Of a stretch of DNA of 64,000 bases, positions 26,865 through 36,106 are shown piece by piece. Numbering within the stretch: position 1 is the stretch's first letter; each line of letters starts with the position of its first letter. The notes under the pieces were generated by a model. It ran no database searches, was not told where the DNA came from, and saw only the letters and a list, made by a program, of their open reading frames with translations. The position numbers were made by a program, and so were the translations under genes. Source of the DNA: Methylomonas albis (lineage in GTDB: Bacteria; Pseudomonadota; Gammaproteobacteria; Methylococcales; Methylomonadaceae); the NCBI RefSeq assembly GCF_014850955.1, contig NZ_JACXSS010000001.1:4464001-4528000 (forward strand). Direction: 5' to 3'.

Positions 26865-27572
26865 CTATACCTGCTTACCTAGCCACAAGCCGCACCACAG
26901 CGCGGCGCCGCAAAAAACGATGTTGCCCAGAAAAACGGTCAGCATGGCACCCATGTGCGATTCGAAGGAATGGCCGCTTTCCAGCAGGTAAAGAATTAAA
27001 TATAAGCCGGACAAGGTGATGAATAAGCCCATCAAAACGGTCACCAAAATTGCCCGATACTCTATCGAAATAGCTAGTTTATGCATCAGAACCGTGGCGA
27101 CGATGCCGATCAAAAACGCGCCGATGCCATTGACCAGCGTCAATGCATACGGAAACGGCCAATCGAACAGACGAAACGTACCTTGCGAATAGAAAAACAG
27201 CCCCTTACCCAAGGCCAGACCGGCCCAGACTGCAAACAAGCAACCGAACACGCTGACGACAATATTCAAACCGGCCTTGCCGATTTGACCTTGCTCGAGC
27301 AAATAGAGGGTTTCCAGGGAAAAGCTGGAAAAGGTTGTAAAGCCGCCCATCACCCCCACCAAAATCGCGGTGCGGTATTCCAAGGCAATCGCCAAGCGTT
27401 GCAGAATCAGCGCTTCAGTCATCAGGCCGATCAAAAACGAGCCGAGCAAATTGACAGTTAAGGTGCCGTAAGGAAAGCCCCTACCCAGCCACAGATACAC
27501 GCCGCTGGACGCCAGATAGCGCAACATTGAGCCAATAGCGCCGCCCAGAGCGACCGCGAACAATTGCAGCAT
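26865..27572 (-). CDS. crcB: Fused CrcB/Fluc-like fluoride channel with degenerate second half
   Basis: Fluoride channels of the Fluc/CrcB family are antiparallel dimers of a four-helix subunit of about 125 residues. This protein has 235. Residues 1-123 are a full subunit: Asn41 in TVNLLGSFLIG and the GGFTTFSSF motif with Phe81 and Phe84. Residues 139-235 are a second copy that starts at helix 2 (TLVNGIGAFLIG, Asn148), retains helices 3 and 4 and the YLLESG that matches YLLEQG, but has Thr186 and Gly189 where the two phenylalanines belong. Lacking helix 1 (seven helices in total) it would sit upside-down relative to the first copy, giving an antiparallel pseudo-dimer. It is coupled to orn by a TGATG overlap. 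Confidence 0.85.
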   Translation of the reverse strand: MLQLFAVALGGAIGSMLRYLASSGVYLWLGRGFPYGTLTVNLLGSFLIGLMTEALILQRLAIALEYRTAILVGVMGGFTTFSSFSLETLYLLEQGQIGKAGLNIVVSVFGCLFAVWAGLALGKGLFFYSQGTFRLFDWPFPYALTLVNGIGAFLIGIVATVLMHKLAISIEYRAILVTVLMGLFITLSGLYLILYLLESGHSFESHMGAMLTVFLGNIVFCGAALWCGLWLGKQV

Positions 27573-28123
27573 CAGAACTTAAAGAAGGTTTCCCGATAGT
27601 AACGCAATTCCTCAATGGACTCGATAATGTCGTCCATGGCCTTGTGCGACGCCTGCTTGTTAAAGCCATCCTTCAATTGCGGCGCCCAGCGCGCAGCCAG
27701 CTCCTTGACAGTAGACACATCCAAGTTGCGGTAATGGAAGTACGCTTCCAATTTGGGCATGTAGCGATAGAGAAACCGCCGATCCTGACAAATGCTGTTA
27801 CCGCAGATCGGCGAAGTGTTGGCGGGTACCCATTGCTGCAAAAACGCTATGGTGCTTGCTTCCGCTTCGGCAGCCTCGATTTTGGAGTCTTTGACCCGCT
27901 GAATCAAACCGGACTGACCATGATGCTGCTGATTCCAGTCGTCCATTCCGGCCAAGGCCGCATCCGACTGATGCACCGCCATCACCGGGCCTTCCGCCAG
28001 AATATGCAGATTTTTATCGGTCACTACCGTGGCGATTTCGATGATGAGATCGTTATCAGGATCTAAGCCTGTCATTTCCAGATCGATCCAGATAAGATTG
28101 TCGGCATCTTGAGCCATTTTCAT
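27572..28123 (-). CDS. orn: Oligoribonuclease
   Basis: A 183-residue DEDDh 3'-5' exonuclease that degrades RNA dinucleotides, including pGpG from c-di-GMP breakdown. The catalytic residues Asp14 and Glu16 lie in [11 protein letters not shown]; the [18 protein letters not shown] and [19 protein letters not shown] blocks are also typical. ATG at the third codon is an equally possible start. It is the first gene of the orn-crcB-serS unit and divergent from the protease gene. Confidence 0.96.
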   Translation of the reverse strand: MKMAQDADNLIWIDLEMTGLDPDNDLIIEIATVVTDKNLHILAEGPVMAVHQSDAALAGMDDWNQQHHGQSGLIQRVKDSKIEAAEAEASTIAFLQQWVPANTSPICGNSICQDRRFLYRYMPKLEAYFHYRNLDVSTVKELAARWAPQLKDGFNKQASHKAMDDIIESIEELRYYRETFFKF

Positions 28124-28206
28124 TCCATGGTATTAATAATGTTGCGGCAAATTGTAGCATTAGCTAATCTGTACCGCTAATTGTTAACCCCAACCACATA
28201 GGCTTG

Positions 28207-29457
28207 ATGAACACGTTTACTGGCATTTTTTTAGCGGCTTTAGTCCTTTCCTACGGCATCCAATTCTGGCTGGCGATACGCCAGAAATCCTATGTTTTAC
28301 AACATCGCGAGCAGGTACCTGCCGCCTTTCAAGACCGGGTGTCGCTCAGCGCCCACCAAAAGGCTGCCGATTACACCATAGAGAAGAGCAAACTGGGCGA
28401 TCTCGACAGTGTGGTCGGCATGGTTTTTCTGCTGGCACTCACCTTAGGGGGCGGTATCAGTCTGGTGTTTGATTTCTGGTCGACCTTCGATTTGTCGACG
28501 TTACTGGCCAGTTTGCTGGCCATGGCCAGCATTTTTCTGTTGATGACCGTGATTGAAATTCCGTTCAGTTTGTACCAAACCTTTGTTATCGAAGAAAAAT
28601 ACGGTTTTAACAAAAGCAAGTTACCCCAGTTCGTGAAGGACCAAATGATATCCATGGGCTTGACGCTGGTCATAGGCTTGCCAATTCTGGCGCTGATTCT
28701 GTGGGTAATGGACAGCATCGGCGGCCTCTGGTGGCTGTATGCCTGGGCCATCATCATGAGTTTTTCCTTGTTGATGAGCTGGCTGTTTCCGACCGTAATC
28801 GCCCCCTTATTCAACAAATTTACGCCAATGCAGGACGGCACGCTGAAACAACGCATCCAGGGCTTGCTGGAGCGCTGCGGCTTTAACAGCCAAGGCATTT
28901 TCATCATGGACGGCTCGCGCCGTTCCGGCCATGGCAACGCCTATTTCACCGGCTTGGGCAATAACAAGCGCATCGTGTTTTTCGATACCCTGGTTAATTC
29001 GCTGGACGAGGAAGAGCTGGAAGCAGTCCTGGCGCACGAGCTAGGCCATTTCAAATGTAAACACACCATTAAAATGCTGGTGGCTTCATCGGTGATGACC
29101 TTGATCAGCTTTGCGGTGTTAGGTTGGTTGATCACTCAGGACTGGTTTTTCGACGGTTTGGGTGTGACAACCCATTCCAATGCAGCCGCACTCTTGCTGT
29201 TTATGCTGGTATCACCGGTCTTTACAACTTTCATGCAACCAATCAGCGCCTATTTCCAACGTAAATTCGAGTTCGAAGCCGACGACTTTGCTACCCGCAA
29301 TGCCCAAGGCAGCAAAATGATCAGCGGCTTGGTTAAACTTTACGAAGAAAACGCCAGCACCCTGACCCCCGACCCTTTGTACTCGGCGTTTCATTACAGC
29401 CATCCGCCCGCTGCCATCCGCATAGCGCATATCGAAGAAAAGATGCAGTCTGCCTGA
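28207..29457 (+). CDS. M48 family membrane zinc metalloprotease (Ste24/CAAX type)
   Basis: A 416-residue integral membrane protease resembling Ste24. Zinc-binding HELGHFKCKH lies near residue 277-286 with the third ligand in FEFEADDFA further on. Several hydrophobic segments surround it. The N-terminal part YVLQHREQVPAAF and YTIEKSKLGD matches the CAAX-protease N-terminal domain. ATG 28207 is used; a TTG directly before it is also open. The stop overlaps the rsgA start (TGATG), so the two are translationally coupled. Confidence 0.92.
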   Translation: MNTFTGIFLAALVLSYGIQFWLAIRQKSYVLQHREQVPAAFQDRVSLSAHQKAADYTIEKSKLGDLDSVVGMVFLLALTLGGGISLVFDFWSTFDLSTLLASLLAMASIFLLMTVIEIPFSLYQTFVIEEKYGFNKSKLPQFVKDQMISMGLTLVIGLPILALILWVMDSIGGLWWLYAWAIIMSFSLLMSWLFPTVIAPLFNKFTPMQDGTLKQRIQGLLERCGFNSQGIFIMDGSRRSGHGNAYFTGLGNNKRIVFFDTLVNSLDEEELEAVLAHELGHFKCKHTIKMLVASSVMTLISFAVLGWLITQDWFFDGLGVTTHSNAAALLLFMLVSPVFTTFMQPISAYFQRKFEFEADDFATRNAQGSKMISGLVKLYEENASTLTPDPLYSAFHYSHPPAAIRIAHIEEKMQSA

Positions 29458-30371
29458 TGGCCGATCTGCACCAGGGCTTGGTCGTCGCCCATCTCGGCAA
29501 AGGTATTGCTGTCGAAGTGAGCGACCACGCAGGAATCGCTGCCGAGCAACTCGTGCTTTGCCAAACGCTGCGCAAACTGGACACTGTGGTGGTCGGCGAC
29601 CGGGTGATGTTATCCATGTCTTCGCCTGAGCAAGGCCGAATCGAGCAGCTCCTGCCCCGGCGTTCGGTATTGCAACGGCCCAGTCGCGGCAACGATACCC
29701 GGCCGGTAGCGGCTAATCTGGACACCATTTTCATCGTGTTCGCCGCCGAACCGGAATGCGATTTTCTGCTGCTGGACCAATATTTGGCGATCTGCGAAAA
29801 CTGCAATATCGATGCTGCGCTAGTACTGAATAAAGTCGACCTGCCGCTGTCTCCCTCAATAGAAGCAGGATTAGCCTATTATCAAAACTTGGACTATAGC
29901 CTACACAGAGTCAGCGCCAATCAAAAAATCGGCATAGTCGGCTTGCAGCAGGTTTTGGCGCAACGAACCAGCATGTTCGCCGGCCAATCCGGGGTCGGCA
30001 AGTCGTCTTTGACTAACGCGCTATTGCCGGAGCGCAACTTGAAAATCAACAGCGTCTCGGAAATCACCCGCCATGGCCGCCATACCACCACGGCCGCGAC
30101 ACTGTACCATTTACCGGGCGGCGGCGAGTTAATCGACAGCCCCGGCGTCGCGATATTTGGCTTGGCCGGTTTGTCGGAAGGACAACTGGCTTGGGGTTAT
30201 AGAGAGTTTCAGCCTTATATTTCCAAATGCCGTTTCAACGACTGCCGGCATGTCAACGACAAGGATTGCGCGGTGCGATTGGCGGTAGAAGCAGGTCAAA
30301 TTGATTCCGAACGCTATCAGCGCTTTTTAAAACTCAGAGAAAAAATGCCGCCAGGCAATCGCGGCAACTAA
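29457..30371 (+). CDS. rsgA: Ribosome small-subunit-dependent GTPase RsgA
   Basis: RsgA is a circularly permuted GTPase that helps late 30S maturation. In the 304 residues the order of the G motifs is permuted as expected: G4 NKVD at 125-128, G1 GQSGVGKSS at 176-184, G3 DSPG near 228. An N-terminal OB fold (VVVGDRV, RRSVLQRPS) and a C-terminal zinc-binding segment (CRFNDCRHVNDKDCAV) complete the protein. It is coupled to the M48 protease gene by a 1-base stop/start overlap and convergent with the HIT gene. Confidence 0.95.
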   Translation: MADLHQGLVVAHLGKGIAVEVSDHAGIAAEQLVLCQTLRKLDTVVVGDRVMLSMSSPEQGRIEQLLPRRSVLQRPSRGNDTRPVAANLDTIFIVFAAEPECDFLLLDQYLAICENCNIDAALVLNKVDLPLSPSIEAGLAYYQNLDYSLHRVSANQKIGIVGLQQVLAQRTSMFAGQSGVGKSSLTNALLPERNLKINSVSEITRHGRHTTTAATLYHLPGGGELIDSPGVAIFGLAGLSEGQLAWGYREFQPYISKCRFNDCRHVNDKDCAVRLAVEAGQIDSERYQRFLKLREKMPPGNRGN

Positions 30372-30391
30372 AGCGCGTCAAGCCACTAAAA

Positions 30392-30730
30392 TCAACCCGG
30401 TGGCCAATGCATCTGTCTGCCGGCCAGCAGATGCAGATGTAAGTGGTGGACAGTCTGTCCGCCATCGCCGTTGCAGTTGAACACCGTCCGATAACCGCTA
30501 TCCGCATAACCAAACTGAGTCGCGATTTTAGCGGCGGTTTGCAGCATAATTCCACCCAGAAATGCATCGTCCAGCTCGTTTAAATTGGCAACATGCCGCT
30601 TCGGGATGACCAGCACATGCAAGGGCGCCTGCGGATGAATATCTCGGAACGCCAATAGTTGCTCATCTTCGTACACCACATCCGGCTTGATTTCACCGTT
30701 GGCCATCTTGCAAAACAGACAATCACTCAT
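30392..30730 (-). CDS. HIT family (HINT-like) nucleotide hydrolase
   Basis: A 112-residue histidine-triad protein. The triad HxHxH is at His96, His98 and His100, in a HHLHLHLL context, and the N-terminus CLFCKMANGEI has the paired cysteines of bacterial HINT proteins. HINT enzymes hydrolyse AMP-lysine or similar phosphoramidates. It is the last gene of the SRP RNA-dnaX-ybaB-recR-HIT block, 8 bases after recR. Confidence 0.94.
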   Translation of the reverse strand: MSDCLFCKMANGEIKPDVVYEDEQLLAFRDIHPQAPLHVLVIPKRHVANLNELDDAFLGGIMLQTAAKIATQFGYADSGYRTVFNCNGDGGQTVHHLHLHLLAGRQMHWPPG

Positions 30731-30738
30731 GTTTCCTC

Positions 30739-31335
30739 CTAAAATTCGCGGCGACCGTTGAACGCGTGCGCCAAAGTGCCGCTGTCGATAAACTCCAGCT
30801 CGCCGCCCATCGGTACGCCGTGAGCAATGCGGGTGGCGCGGATATTGAATTTGCCGGCGACTTCGCCAATGAAATGCGCGGTGGCTTGACCTTCCACGGT
30901 GGAATTGGTGGCCAGGATGATTTCCTTGATGCGTCCCGCCGCCATACGCTGCTCCAATAACTCGAAGCCAAGCTGATCTGGACCGACGCCATCCAGCGGC
31001 GACAAGCGGCCGTGCAGCACAAAGTATTTACCTTTAAAGCTGGTAGCCTGATCGATCACCCACACATCGGCCGGACTTTCGACGACACACAAGGTGTCCG
31101 AATCGCGCAACGGGTTGGCGCAGACCTCACACAACTCGGCTTCGGTCAAGGTTCGGCATTCGCGGCAATGGCCGATTTCAGCGATGGCTTTCGCCAGCAT
31201 TTTGCTTAACTGCATACCGCCGTCGCGATTGCGCTGCAACAGATGAAACGCCATGCGTTGCGCCGATTTCGGCCCAACGCCCGGCAAGCAGCACAGGCTC
31301 TGGATTAACTCTTTCAGCAATCCCTGGTTTTGCAT
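30739..31335 (-). CDS. recR: Recombination mediator RecR
   Basis: RecR works with RecO and RecF to load RecA on SSB-coated gaps. The 198 residues show the helix-hairpin-helix ([20 protein letters not shown]), the zinc finger with Cys57, Cys60, Cys69 and Cys72, and the Toprim domain ([14 protein letters not shown]). It follows ybaB by 2 bases in the conserved dnaX-ybaB-recR order. Confidence 0.97.
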   Translation of the reverse strand: MQNQGLLKELIQSLCCLPGVGPKSAQRMAFHLLQRNRDGGMQLSKMLAKAIAEIGHCRECRTLTEAELCEVCANPLRDSDTLCVVESPADVWVIDQATSFKGKYFVLHGRLSPLDGVGPDQLGFELLEQRMAAGRIKEIILATNSTVEGQATAHFIGEVAGKFNIRATRIAHGVPMGGELEFIDSGTLAHAFNGRREF

Positions 31336-31337
31336 GT

Positions 31338-31664
31338 TTAGAACGGCATTTGAAAACCGGGAGGAAGCGGGATACCGGCGGTGACGTCGGCCATTTTCTC
31401 TTTTTTCATTTTACCGACCTTATGCACCGCGTCGTTGATTGCCGCCGCTACCAAGTCTTCCAGCATATCCTTGTCGTCGCTCAACAGGGACGGATCGATA
31501 CTGACCTTACGCACCTCGCGTTTACCGGTCATCACAATCGTCACCAAGCCGCCGCCGGATTCGCCATGCACTTCCATCGCACCCAACTCTTCCTGGGCTT
31601 TTTTTAAGTTGTCCTGCATTTTTTGGGCTTGTTGCATAATGCCCGCTAGCGCATTTTTCATCAT
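31338..31664 (-). CDS. YbaB/EbfC family nucleoid-associated protein
   Basis: A 108-residue DNA-binding protein of the YbaB/EbfC family ([20 protein letters not shown] at the start, [23 protein letters not shown] in the core). It forms tweezer-like dimers that bind DNA. It lies between dnaX and recR, as in most proteobacteria, with an AGGAG-like site and a 14-base gap after dnaX. Confidence 0.95.
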   Translation of the reverse strand: MMKNALAGIMQQAQKMQDNLKKAQEELGAMEVHGESGGGLVTIVMTGKREVRKVSIDPSLLSDDKDMLEDLVAAAINDAVHKVGKMKKEKMADVTAGIPLPPGFQMPF

Positions 31665-31678
31665 CGTCTCTCCAATAT

Positions 31679-33277
31679 TTAATTAAGCGGTTCGATACTG
31701 CCAGGCATAATTCTGGCGCCAAACGTGTCTTTTAAAGCCTGCACATTCTCGTCAGTGTTTATGCTATCGACCGCCGCTTGCTGCCGATCTTCGCGCGCTT
31801 TTTGTATTTCCAGCGCCGGCGTCATTTGCTGAACCGCTTGCTGAGTGATCACCAGCTTCAAGGATTTACCGTAATAATTTTGCAACGCGGCACGCAGGTT
31901 TTCTTCGGCTTTGCTGCCGACTTGTTGGAAGCTCGGATCGAGCAACAGCCGACAACTGCTATCGTCGATGCCGTCCAACACGCAGTTATTCGCCAGCTCG
32001 CGGGTACGGCCGCTGATATTCAACGCGGCGATAATGTCCGTCCAGCCGCCGGGCTTGGCGGTTGCTTGTGCAGGTGCCGAGCGAGGCTCTTCAATCCGTT
32101 TAGCCTCGACTAGCACTGGCGCCGCGGACACCGCCACACTGGTAAGCGGCTTAAGCACAGCCGGCTTGACGGGCTCAAGTGTATGCGGTTCTGCGGCTTG
32201 CGGCCGAAAAGTCAACATCCGCAGCATCACCATTTCAAAACCGCTACGCGGATCGGGTGCCAGCGGCAAATCGCGCTGACCGATCAAACCGATCTGATAA
32301 TACAGCTGCACGTCTTCCGGTAATAAGGCCTTGGCCAGCGTATCCAGTAATTGTTTATCAAACTCCTGATCGACGAAATCCGGCATTTGCTGTAACAGCG
32401 CCACCCGGTGCAATACTCTCAGTATTTGTTGCAGAATATCGGCAAAATCCGGCGTCAGTTCCGCAATATCGGCAACTTTTGCTAACAAAGCCCGTGCATC
32501 ACCAGCCGCCAAGGCCTGCAACATGTCGTCGATGGGTTGCTGAGCCACGGTGCCGAGCATGCCGATCACCGCTTCGGCTGTGACGCTGCCGCTACCATAA
32601 ACAATCGCCTGATCCAGTAGACTCAAGCCGTCGCGCAAGCTGCCGTCGGCGGCTCTACCTAACATTTTCAATGCAGCCGGCTCGAAAGCGATTTGCTCCT
32701 GCCCCAGGATAAACTGCATCTGCGTGTCTATTTGCTCCGGCAATAATCGTTTTAAATTGAATTGCAGACAGCGCGACAACACCGTGACCGGAATTTTATG
32801 CGGATCGGTGGTGGCCAGCAGAAATTTGACGTGCGGCGGCGGCTCTTCCAGGGTCTTCAACAAAGCGTTGAAACTATGCCCGGACAGCATGTGCACTTCG
32901 TCGATTAAATAAACTTTGTAGCGGCCTTGATTGGGCGCGTATTGGGCATTGTCGAGTAGATCGCGAGTATCTTCGACTTTGGTGCGGGAAGCGGCATCGA
33001 CTTCGATCAAGTCCATGAAGCGGCCTTGCTCAAAGGCCAGACACACCGAACATTCGCCGCAGGGATTAAAATCTTTTAGATTTTCACAGTTGATGGCTTT
33101 GGCGAGAATCCGCGCCACCGTAGTTTTGCCAACGCCGCGCGTACCGGTAAACAGATAGGCGTGATGCAATCGATCATGCTGCAAAGCATGCATCAGCGAT
33201 TGGCTGACATGCTCCTGACCGACAAGCTGAGTGAAGTTGCTGGGACGCCATTTTCTGGCAAGAACCTGATAAGCCAT
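31679..33277 (-). CDS. dnaX: DNA polymerase III subunit gamma/tau
   Basis: The clamp-loader ATPase subunit. The start is ATG 33277 ([21 protein letters not shown], the canonical beginning); two codons further upstream are open but begin with TTG. The AAA+ core has Walker [10 protein letters not shown], the zinc module CGECSVC and DEVHMLS; the C-terminal third contains the tau-type domain [20 protein letters not shown]. At 532 residues it is shorter than the 643 of E. coli. I saw no classical A-AAA-AAG slippery heptamer, so a separate gamma form is not supported. It lies 28 bases downstream of the SRP RNA. Confidence 0.95.
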   Translation of the reverse strand: MAYQVLARKWRPSNFTQLVGQEHVSQSLMHALQHDRLHHAYLFTGTRGVGKTTVARILAKAINCENLKDFNPCGECSVCLAFEQGRFMDLIEVDAASRTKVEDTRDLLDNAQYAPNQGRYKVYLIDEVHMLSGHSFNALLKTLEEPPPHVKFLLATTDPHKIPVTVLSRCLQFNLKRLLPEQIDTQMQFILGQEQIAFEPAALKMLGRAADGSLRDGLSLLDQAIVYGSGSVTAEAVIGMLGTVAQQPIDDMLQALAAGDARALLAKVADIAELTPDFADILQQILRVLHRVALLQQMPDFVDQEFDKQLLDTLAKALLPEDVQLYYQIGLIGQRDLPLAPDPRSGFEMVMLRMLTFRPQAAEPHTLEPVKPAVLKPLTSVAVSAAPVLVEAKRIEEPRSAPAQATAKPGGWTDIIAALNISGRTRELANNCVLDGIDDSSCRLLLDPSFQQVGSKAEENLRAALQNYYGKSLKLVITQQAVQQMTPALEIQKAREDRQQAAVDSINTDENVQALKDTFGARIMPGSIEPLN

Positions 33278-33304
33278 TAGCAACGCGGAAAGGCAGGAAT
33301 TGGG

Positions 33305-33415
33305 CGGCTACTGTGCCAGCCACATCCCGGCACACGAGTCCGCTGCTACCGTTGCTTCCTTCCGGACCTGGCGGGGTTTACAGCGTATCGTTGCGAGAGG
33401 ACCGACACAGCAACC
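33305..33415 (-). ncRNA. ffs: Signal recognition particle RNA (4.5S type)
   Basis: On the minus strand the sequence contains the hallmark of small bacterial SRP RNA: CAGGTCCGGAAGGAAGCA at the tip, preceded by CTCTCGCAACG and followed by GTGTGCCGGGATGTGGCTGG. The ends pair as GGTTGCTGTG with CACAGTAGCC (10 pairs with wobbles), which sets the borders to roughly 33305-33415, about 111 bases, near E. coli 4.5S RNA. It binds Ffh and targets membrane proteins co-translationally. It lies directly upstream of dnaX. Confidence 0.95.
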
Positions 33416-33441
33416 ATAATACATCAGCGAGAAGCTGAAGA

Positions 33442-33520
33442 GTGGCGCATTATCCATAAAAGCCCACCGATAAGCAACTGTCTTGCCAAAAATAAGTAAA
33501 TAACGCCGATAATGCGCCAC
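33442..33520. repeat. 13-bp inverted repeat between sppA and the SRP RNA gene
   Basis: GTGGCGCATTATC (33442-33454) and GATAATGCGCCAC (33508-33520) are perfectly complementary, 53 bp apart. The right arm ends 4 bases before the sppA stop codon. They lie in the region that must hold the SRP RNA promoter. Confidence 0.75.
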
Positions 33521-33524
33521 CCGA

Positions 33525-34508
33525 CTACTGTATAGACGGGATAGGCAAACTGCTGGCAATAGCATGCCCAAAAGAGGCGCCGAACCTGCCGGCCAAGCGG
33601 TCGATCAAACGTTCTTGGGGGGTAAAATTCACCGTTTCTTCTGTGCCGAACTGATCGCGCGCCACGCTATCGACACTACCGAAATCGTCAGCCAGCCCCA
33701 ATCTGACGCCTTCCGCACCGGTCCAAACCAACCCGGAAAACATATCCGGCGTTTCGGCGTCTTTCAACCGCTTACCGCGCCCCTTCTTAACCGCATCGAT
33801 AAATTGTAGATGCACTTGATCCAGTAAAGACTGCATATGTTTGTTTTCTTGCTGATTGACCGGCGAGAAGGGATCGAGCATGGCTTTGTGTGCGCCTGCG
33901 GTCAACAAACGCCGCTCGACACCCAGCTTGTCCAATACATTGGTAAAGCCGAAACCGTTCATGATTACGCCGATAGAGCCGATGATGCTGGCCTGATTCA
34001 CGAATATCTTGTCGCTTGCAGCCGCAACGTAATAACCGCCTGATGCGCACATGTCGCCAACTACCGAATAAATCGGCAACTGCGGATGCACGACTTTCAA
34101 ACGCTTAATCTCGTCGTAAATGTATGCCGACTGCACCGGACTGCCGCCGGGTGAGTTAATATTCAGGATGATAGCCTTGGTATTTTTATCTTTGGCCGCA
34201 TCGCGCAAGCCCTCGATTACCGTGTCGGCGCCGGCAGCCTCTCCTTCGACAATCTGCCCCACTACATCGACGATAGCCACATGCTCGGCTGTACCGGAAT
34301 CAATACCACCCTTAAGCTTCGGATAAATCGCTATACCCAGCACTACTGTCAGATAAGCAAACGTCAACAGCTTAAAAAATATCCCCCAGCGCCGAGCCGA
34401 TTTCTGTTCGTCGATCGCGGCAAACGCCAATTTCTCCAGCACGGATTTTTCCCAGCCAGGATTGTTTTCAGCAACATCTTTGGGAAGATCGTGATTATTC
34501 TCCACCAT
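33525..34508 (-). CDS. sppA: Signal peptide peptidase SppA, short (36K) type
   Basis: A 327-residue membrane-anchored S49 serine protease that degrades cleaved signal peptides. One transmembrane helix lies at about 45-62. The catalytic Ser156 (DMCASGGYYVAAA) and Lys208 (GAHKAMLDPF) are 52 residues apart, the spacing known for the Bacillus enzyme; NSPGGSP forms the oxyanion region. It is the short single-domain type, unlike the 67K E. coli enzyme. Seven bases separate it from the upstream HAD phosphatase gene. Confidence 0.93.
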   Translation of the reverse strand: MVENNHDLPKDVAENNPGWEKSVLEKLAFAAIDEQKSARRWGIFFKLLTFAYLTVVLGIAIYPKLKGGIDSGTAEHVAIVDVVGQIVEGEAAGADTVIEGLRDAAKDKNTKAIILNINSPGGSPVQSAYIYDEIKRLKVVHPQLPIYSVVGDMCASGGYYVAAASDKIFVNQASIIGSIGVIMNGFGFTNVLDKLGVERRLLTAGAHKAMLDPFSPVNQQENKHMQSLLDQVHLQFIDAVKKGRGKRLKDAETPDMFSGLVWTGAEGVRLGLADDFGSVDSVARDQFGTEETVNFTPQERLIDRLAGRFGASFGHAIASSLPIPSIQ

Positions 34509-34515
34509 TTGTCTC

Positions 34516-35163
34516 CTATATGATTCCGATTAAGTCGGTGGGGTAGTTCAAACACAACAAAGGCTTGTACTTTTGCAAGGTTGTCGCAGGGTGCGCACCA
34601 CAGGTAACGCCGATTGACGCAACTTGCGCATTTAAAGCCATCTGCAAATCATGCACAGAATCGCCGACCATCAAGGTACGCTGCTTAGCCACATCCAACT
34701 CCACAATAATTTCTTCCAGCATCAGCGGATTGGGCTTGGAAGCAGTCTGATCGGCGCACCGCGTGGTACAAAACAGCTCGGCAACACCGGTGGCCGTGAT
34801 CGCCGTATGTAAACCCGTACTTTTCTTGCCGGTCGCCACCGCCAAGCGATAACCTTGGCTACGAAATTGCCTCAGCATGTCATGTACACCGGGAAACAAG
34901 TCGTCAGGACCGATCTGTTTGGTAAAAAAAGTTTTCGCGTAATCGGCGGCAATTTTTTGGCGACTTTCGCTATCTTCATCGGGAAACAGCTGTTTCATCG
35001 CGTTCTCGATGCTCAAGCCGACGATGTCCCTGACCGCCTGCGAGGTCGGCACCGCAAAGCCGCAACGCATCGCCGCCTGCTGAATACAATGCACGATCCA
35101 GTCCACCGAATCCATTAAAGTGCCATCCCAATCGAAAATGATTAAATCAAAGCGGTTTTTCAT
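34516..35163 (-). CDS. HAD-superfamily phosphatase, Gph-like
   Basis: A 215-residue HAD hydrolase of the phosphoglycolate-phosphatase-like group. Motif I is DWDGTLMDS with Asp11 and Asp13, motif II is VATGK, motif III/IV is KPNP followed by MVGDSVHDL. The substrate cannot be read from sequence. The gene overlaps the end of rluC by 17 bases and precedes sppA, the same rluC-HAD-sppA order found in other gammaproteobacteria. Confidence 0.92.
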   Translation of the reverse strand: MKNRFDLIIFDWDGTLMDSVDWIVHCIQQAAMRCGFAVPTSQAVRDIVGLSIENAMKQLFPDEDSESRQKIAADYAKTFFTKQIGPDDLFPGVHDMLRQFRSQGYRLAVATGKKSTGLHTAITATGVAELFCTTRCADQTASKPNPLMLEEIIVELDVAKQRTLMVGDSVHDLQMALNAQVASIGVTCGAHPATTLQKYKPLLCLNYPTDLIGII

Positions 35164-36106
35164 GACTCAGCAATTCTTGTAAATCCTCGGGTAAAGGCGC
35201 GGTAAAGTGCAGCAAGGCTCCGCTTACGGGATGCGCAAACTGCAATTGCTCGGCGTGCAAAAACAAACGCTTGTAACCGCGTTTTTTAAAGGCTTTATTC
35301 GTGCCGTCATCGCCATAACGATCATCGGCCACAATCGGATGCCCCAGCCAGGCCGCATGCACCCGGATCTGATGGGTACGTCCGGTCTTCGGCGCGGCAT
35401 GCACCAGCGTGGCATCCTGAAACTGTTTCAAGCGGGTGAACAAGGTTTCGGCAGATTTGCCAGCCTGGCTAACCACCACCATTCTTTCACCGCCTTGAGC
35501 GACATTTTTCAACAAGGGCACCTCGACCAACTGCTTCTTGCGTTGAAACTGTCCAACCAACAAAGCCAGATAAGTCTTCTGAATGCCGTCGCCGCGAAAA
35601 AGTTCATGCAAGGCCTTCAATACCGAGCGTTTCTTCGCAATCAACAAGCAACCGGAGGTTTCCTTGTCCAACCTATGCACCAACTCCAGAAACTTCTGCT
35701 GCGGCCGAATCTGCCTAAGCCCTTCGATCACGCCGGAACTGACGCCGCTACCGCCGTGCACCGCAAAGCCGGCCGGCTTGTTCAAAACGATAAAGCCGTC
35801 GTCTTCGTAGAGAATGTGGTTTTCCAAACTGAACTTCAAGGTGGGCTGAACGATGATCTGGTCTTTTTTTTCCGCCACTCTGACCGGTGGAATCCGCACG
35901 ATGTCACCGAGCTGCAATTTATAACTGACGTCGATGCGACCTTTGTTGACCCGCACTTCGCCCTTTCGGACCATGCGATAGATGCGGGTTTTGGGGACGC
36001 CTTTGAGATAAGTAATCAAAAAATTATCGAGCCTTTGTTCGCTGTTTGCCTCGGTAATTTCCAGCCATTGTACTTGCGGATTGGTCTGATTTTCTGCGGT
36101 ATTCAT
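35147..36106 (-). CDS. rluC: 23S rRNA pseudouridine synthase RluC
   Basis: RluC makes three pseudouridines in 23S rRNA. The start ATG 36106 (MNTAENQTNPQVQWLEI) is preferred to one 11 codons upstream, which adds an atypical hydrophobic stretch. The 319-residue protein has an S4 domain (QRLDNFLITYLKGVPKTRIY) and the catalytic aspartate 147 in HRLDKETSG, plus TGRTHQIRVH. It is divergent from rne across a long leader, an arrangement also seen in E. coli. Confidence 0.95.
   Translation of the reverse strand: MNTAENQTNPQVQWLEITEANSEQRLDNFLITYLKGVPKTRIYRMVRKGEVRVNKGRIDVSYKLQLGDIVRIPPVRVAEKKDQIIVQPTLKFSLENHILYEDDGFIVLNKPAGFAVHGGSGVSSGVIEGLRQIRPQQKFLELVHRLDKETSGCLLIAKKRSVLKALHELFRGDGIQKTYLALLVGQFQRKKQLVEVPLLKNVAQGGERMVVVSQAGKSAETLFTRLKQFQDATLVHAAPKTGRTHQIRVHAAWLGHPIVADDRYGDDGTNKAFKKRGYKRLFLHAEQLQFAHPVSGALLHFTAPLPEDLQELLSHEKPL

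Noticed and set aside
31679-33277. Programmed frameshift in dnaX giving a gamma subunit
   Set aside because: No A-AAA-AAG heptamer with a following hairpin was seen; only a short A5 run near the 3' end.
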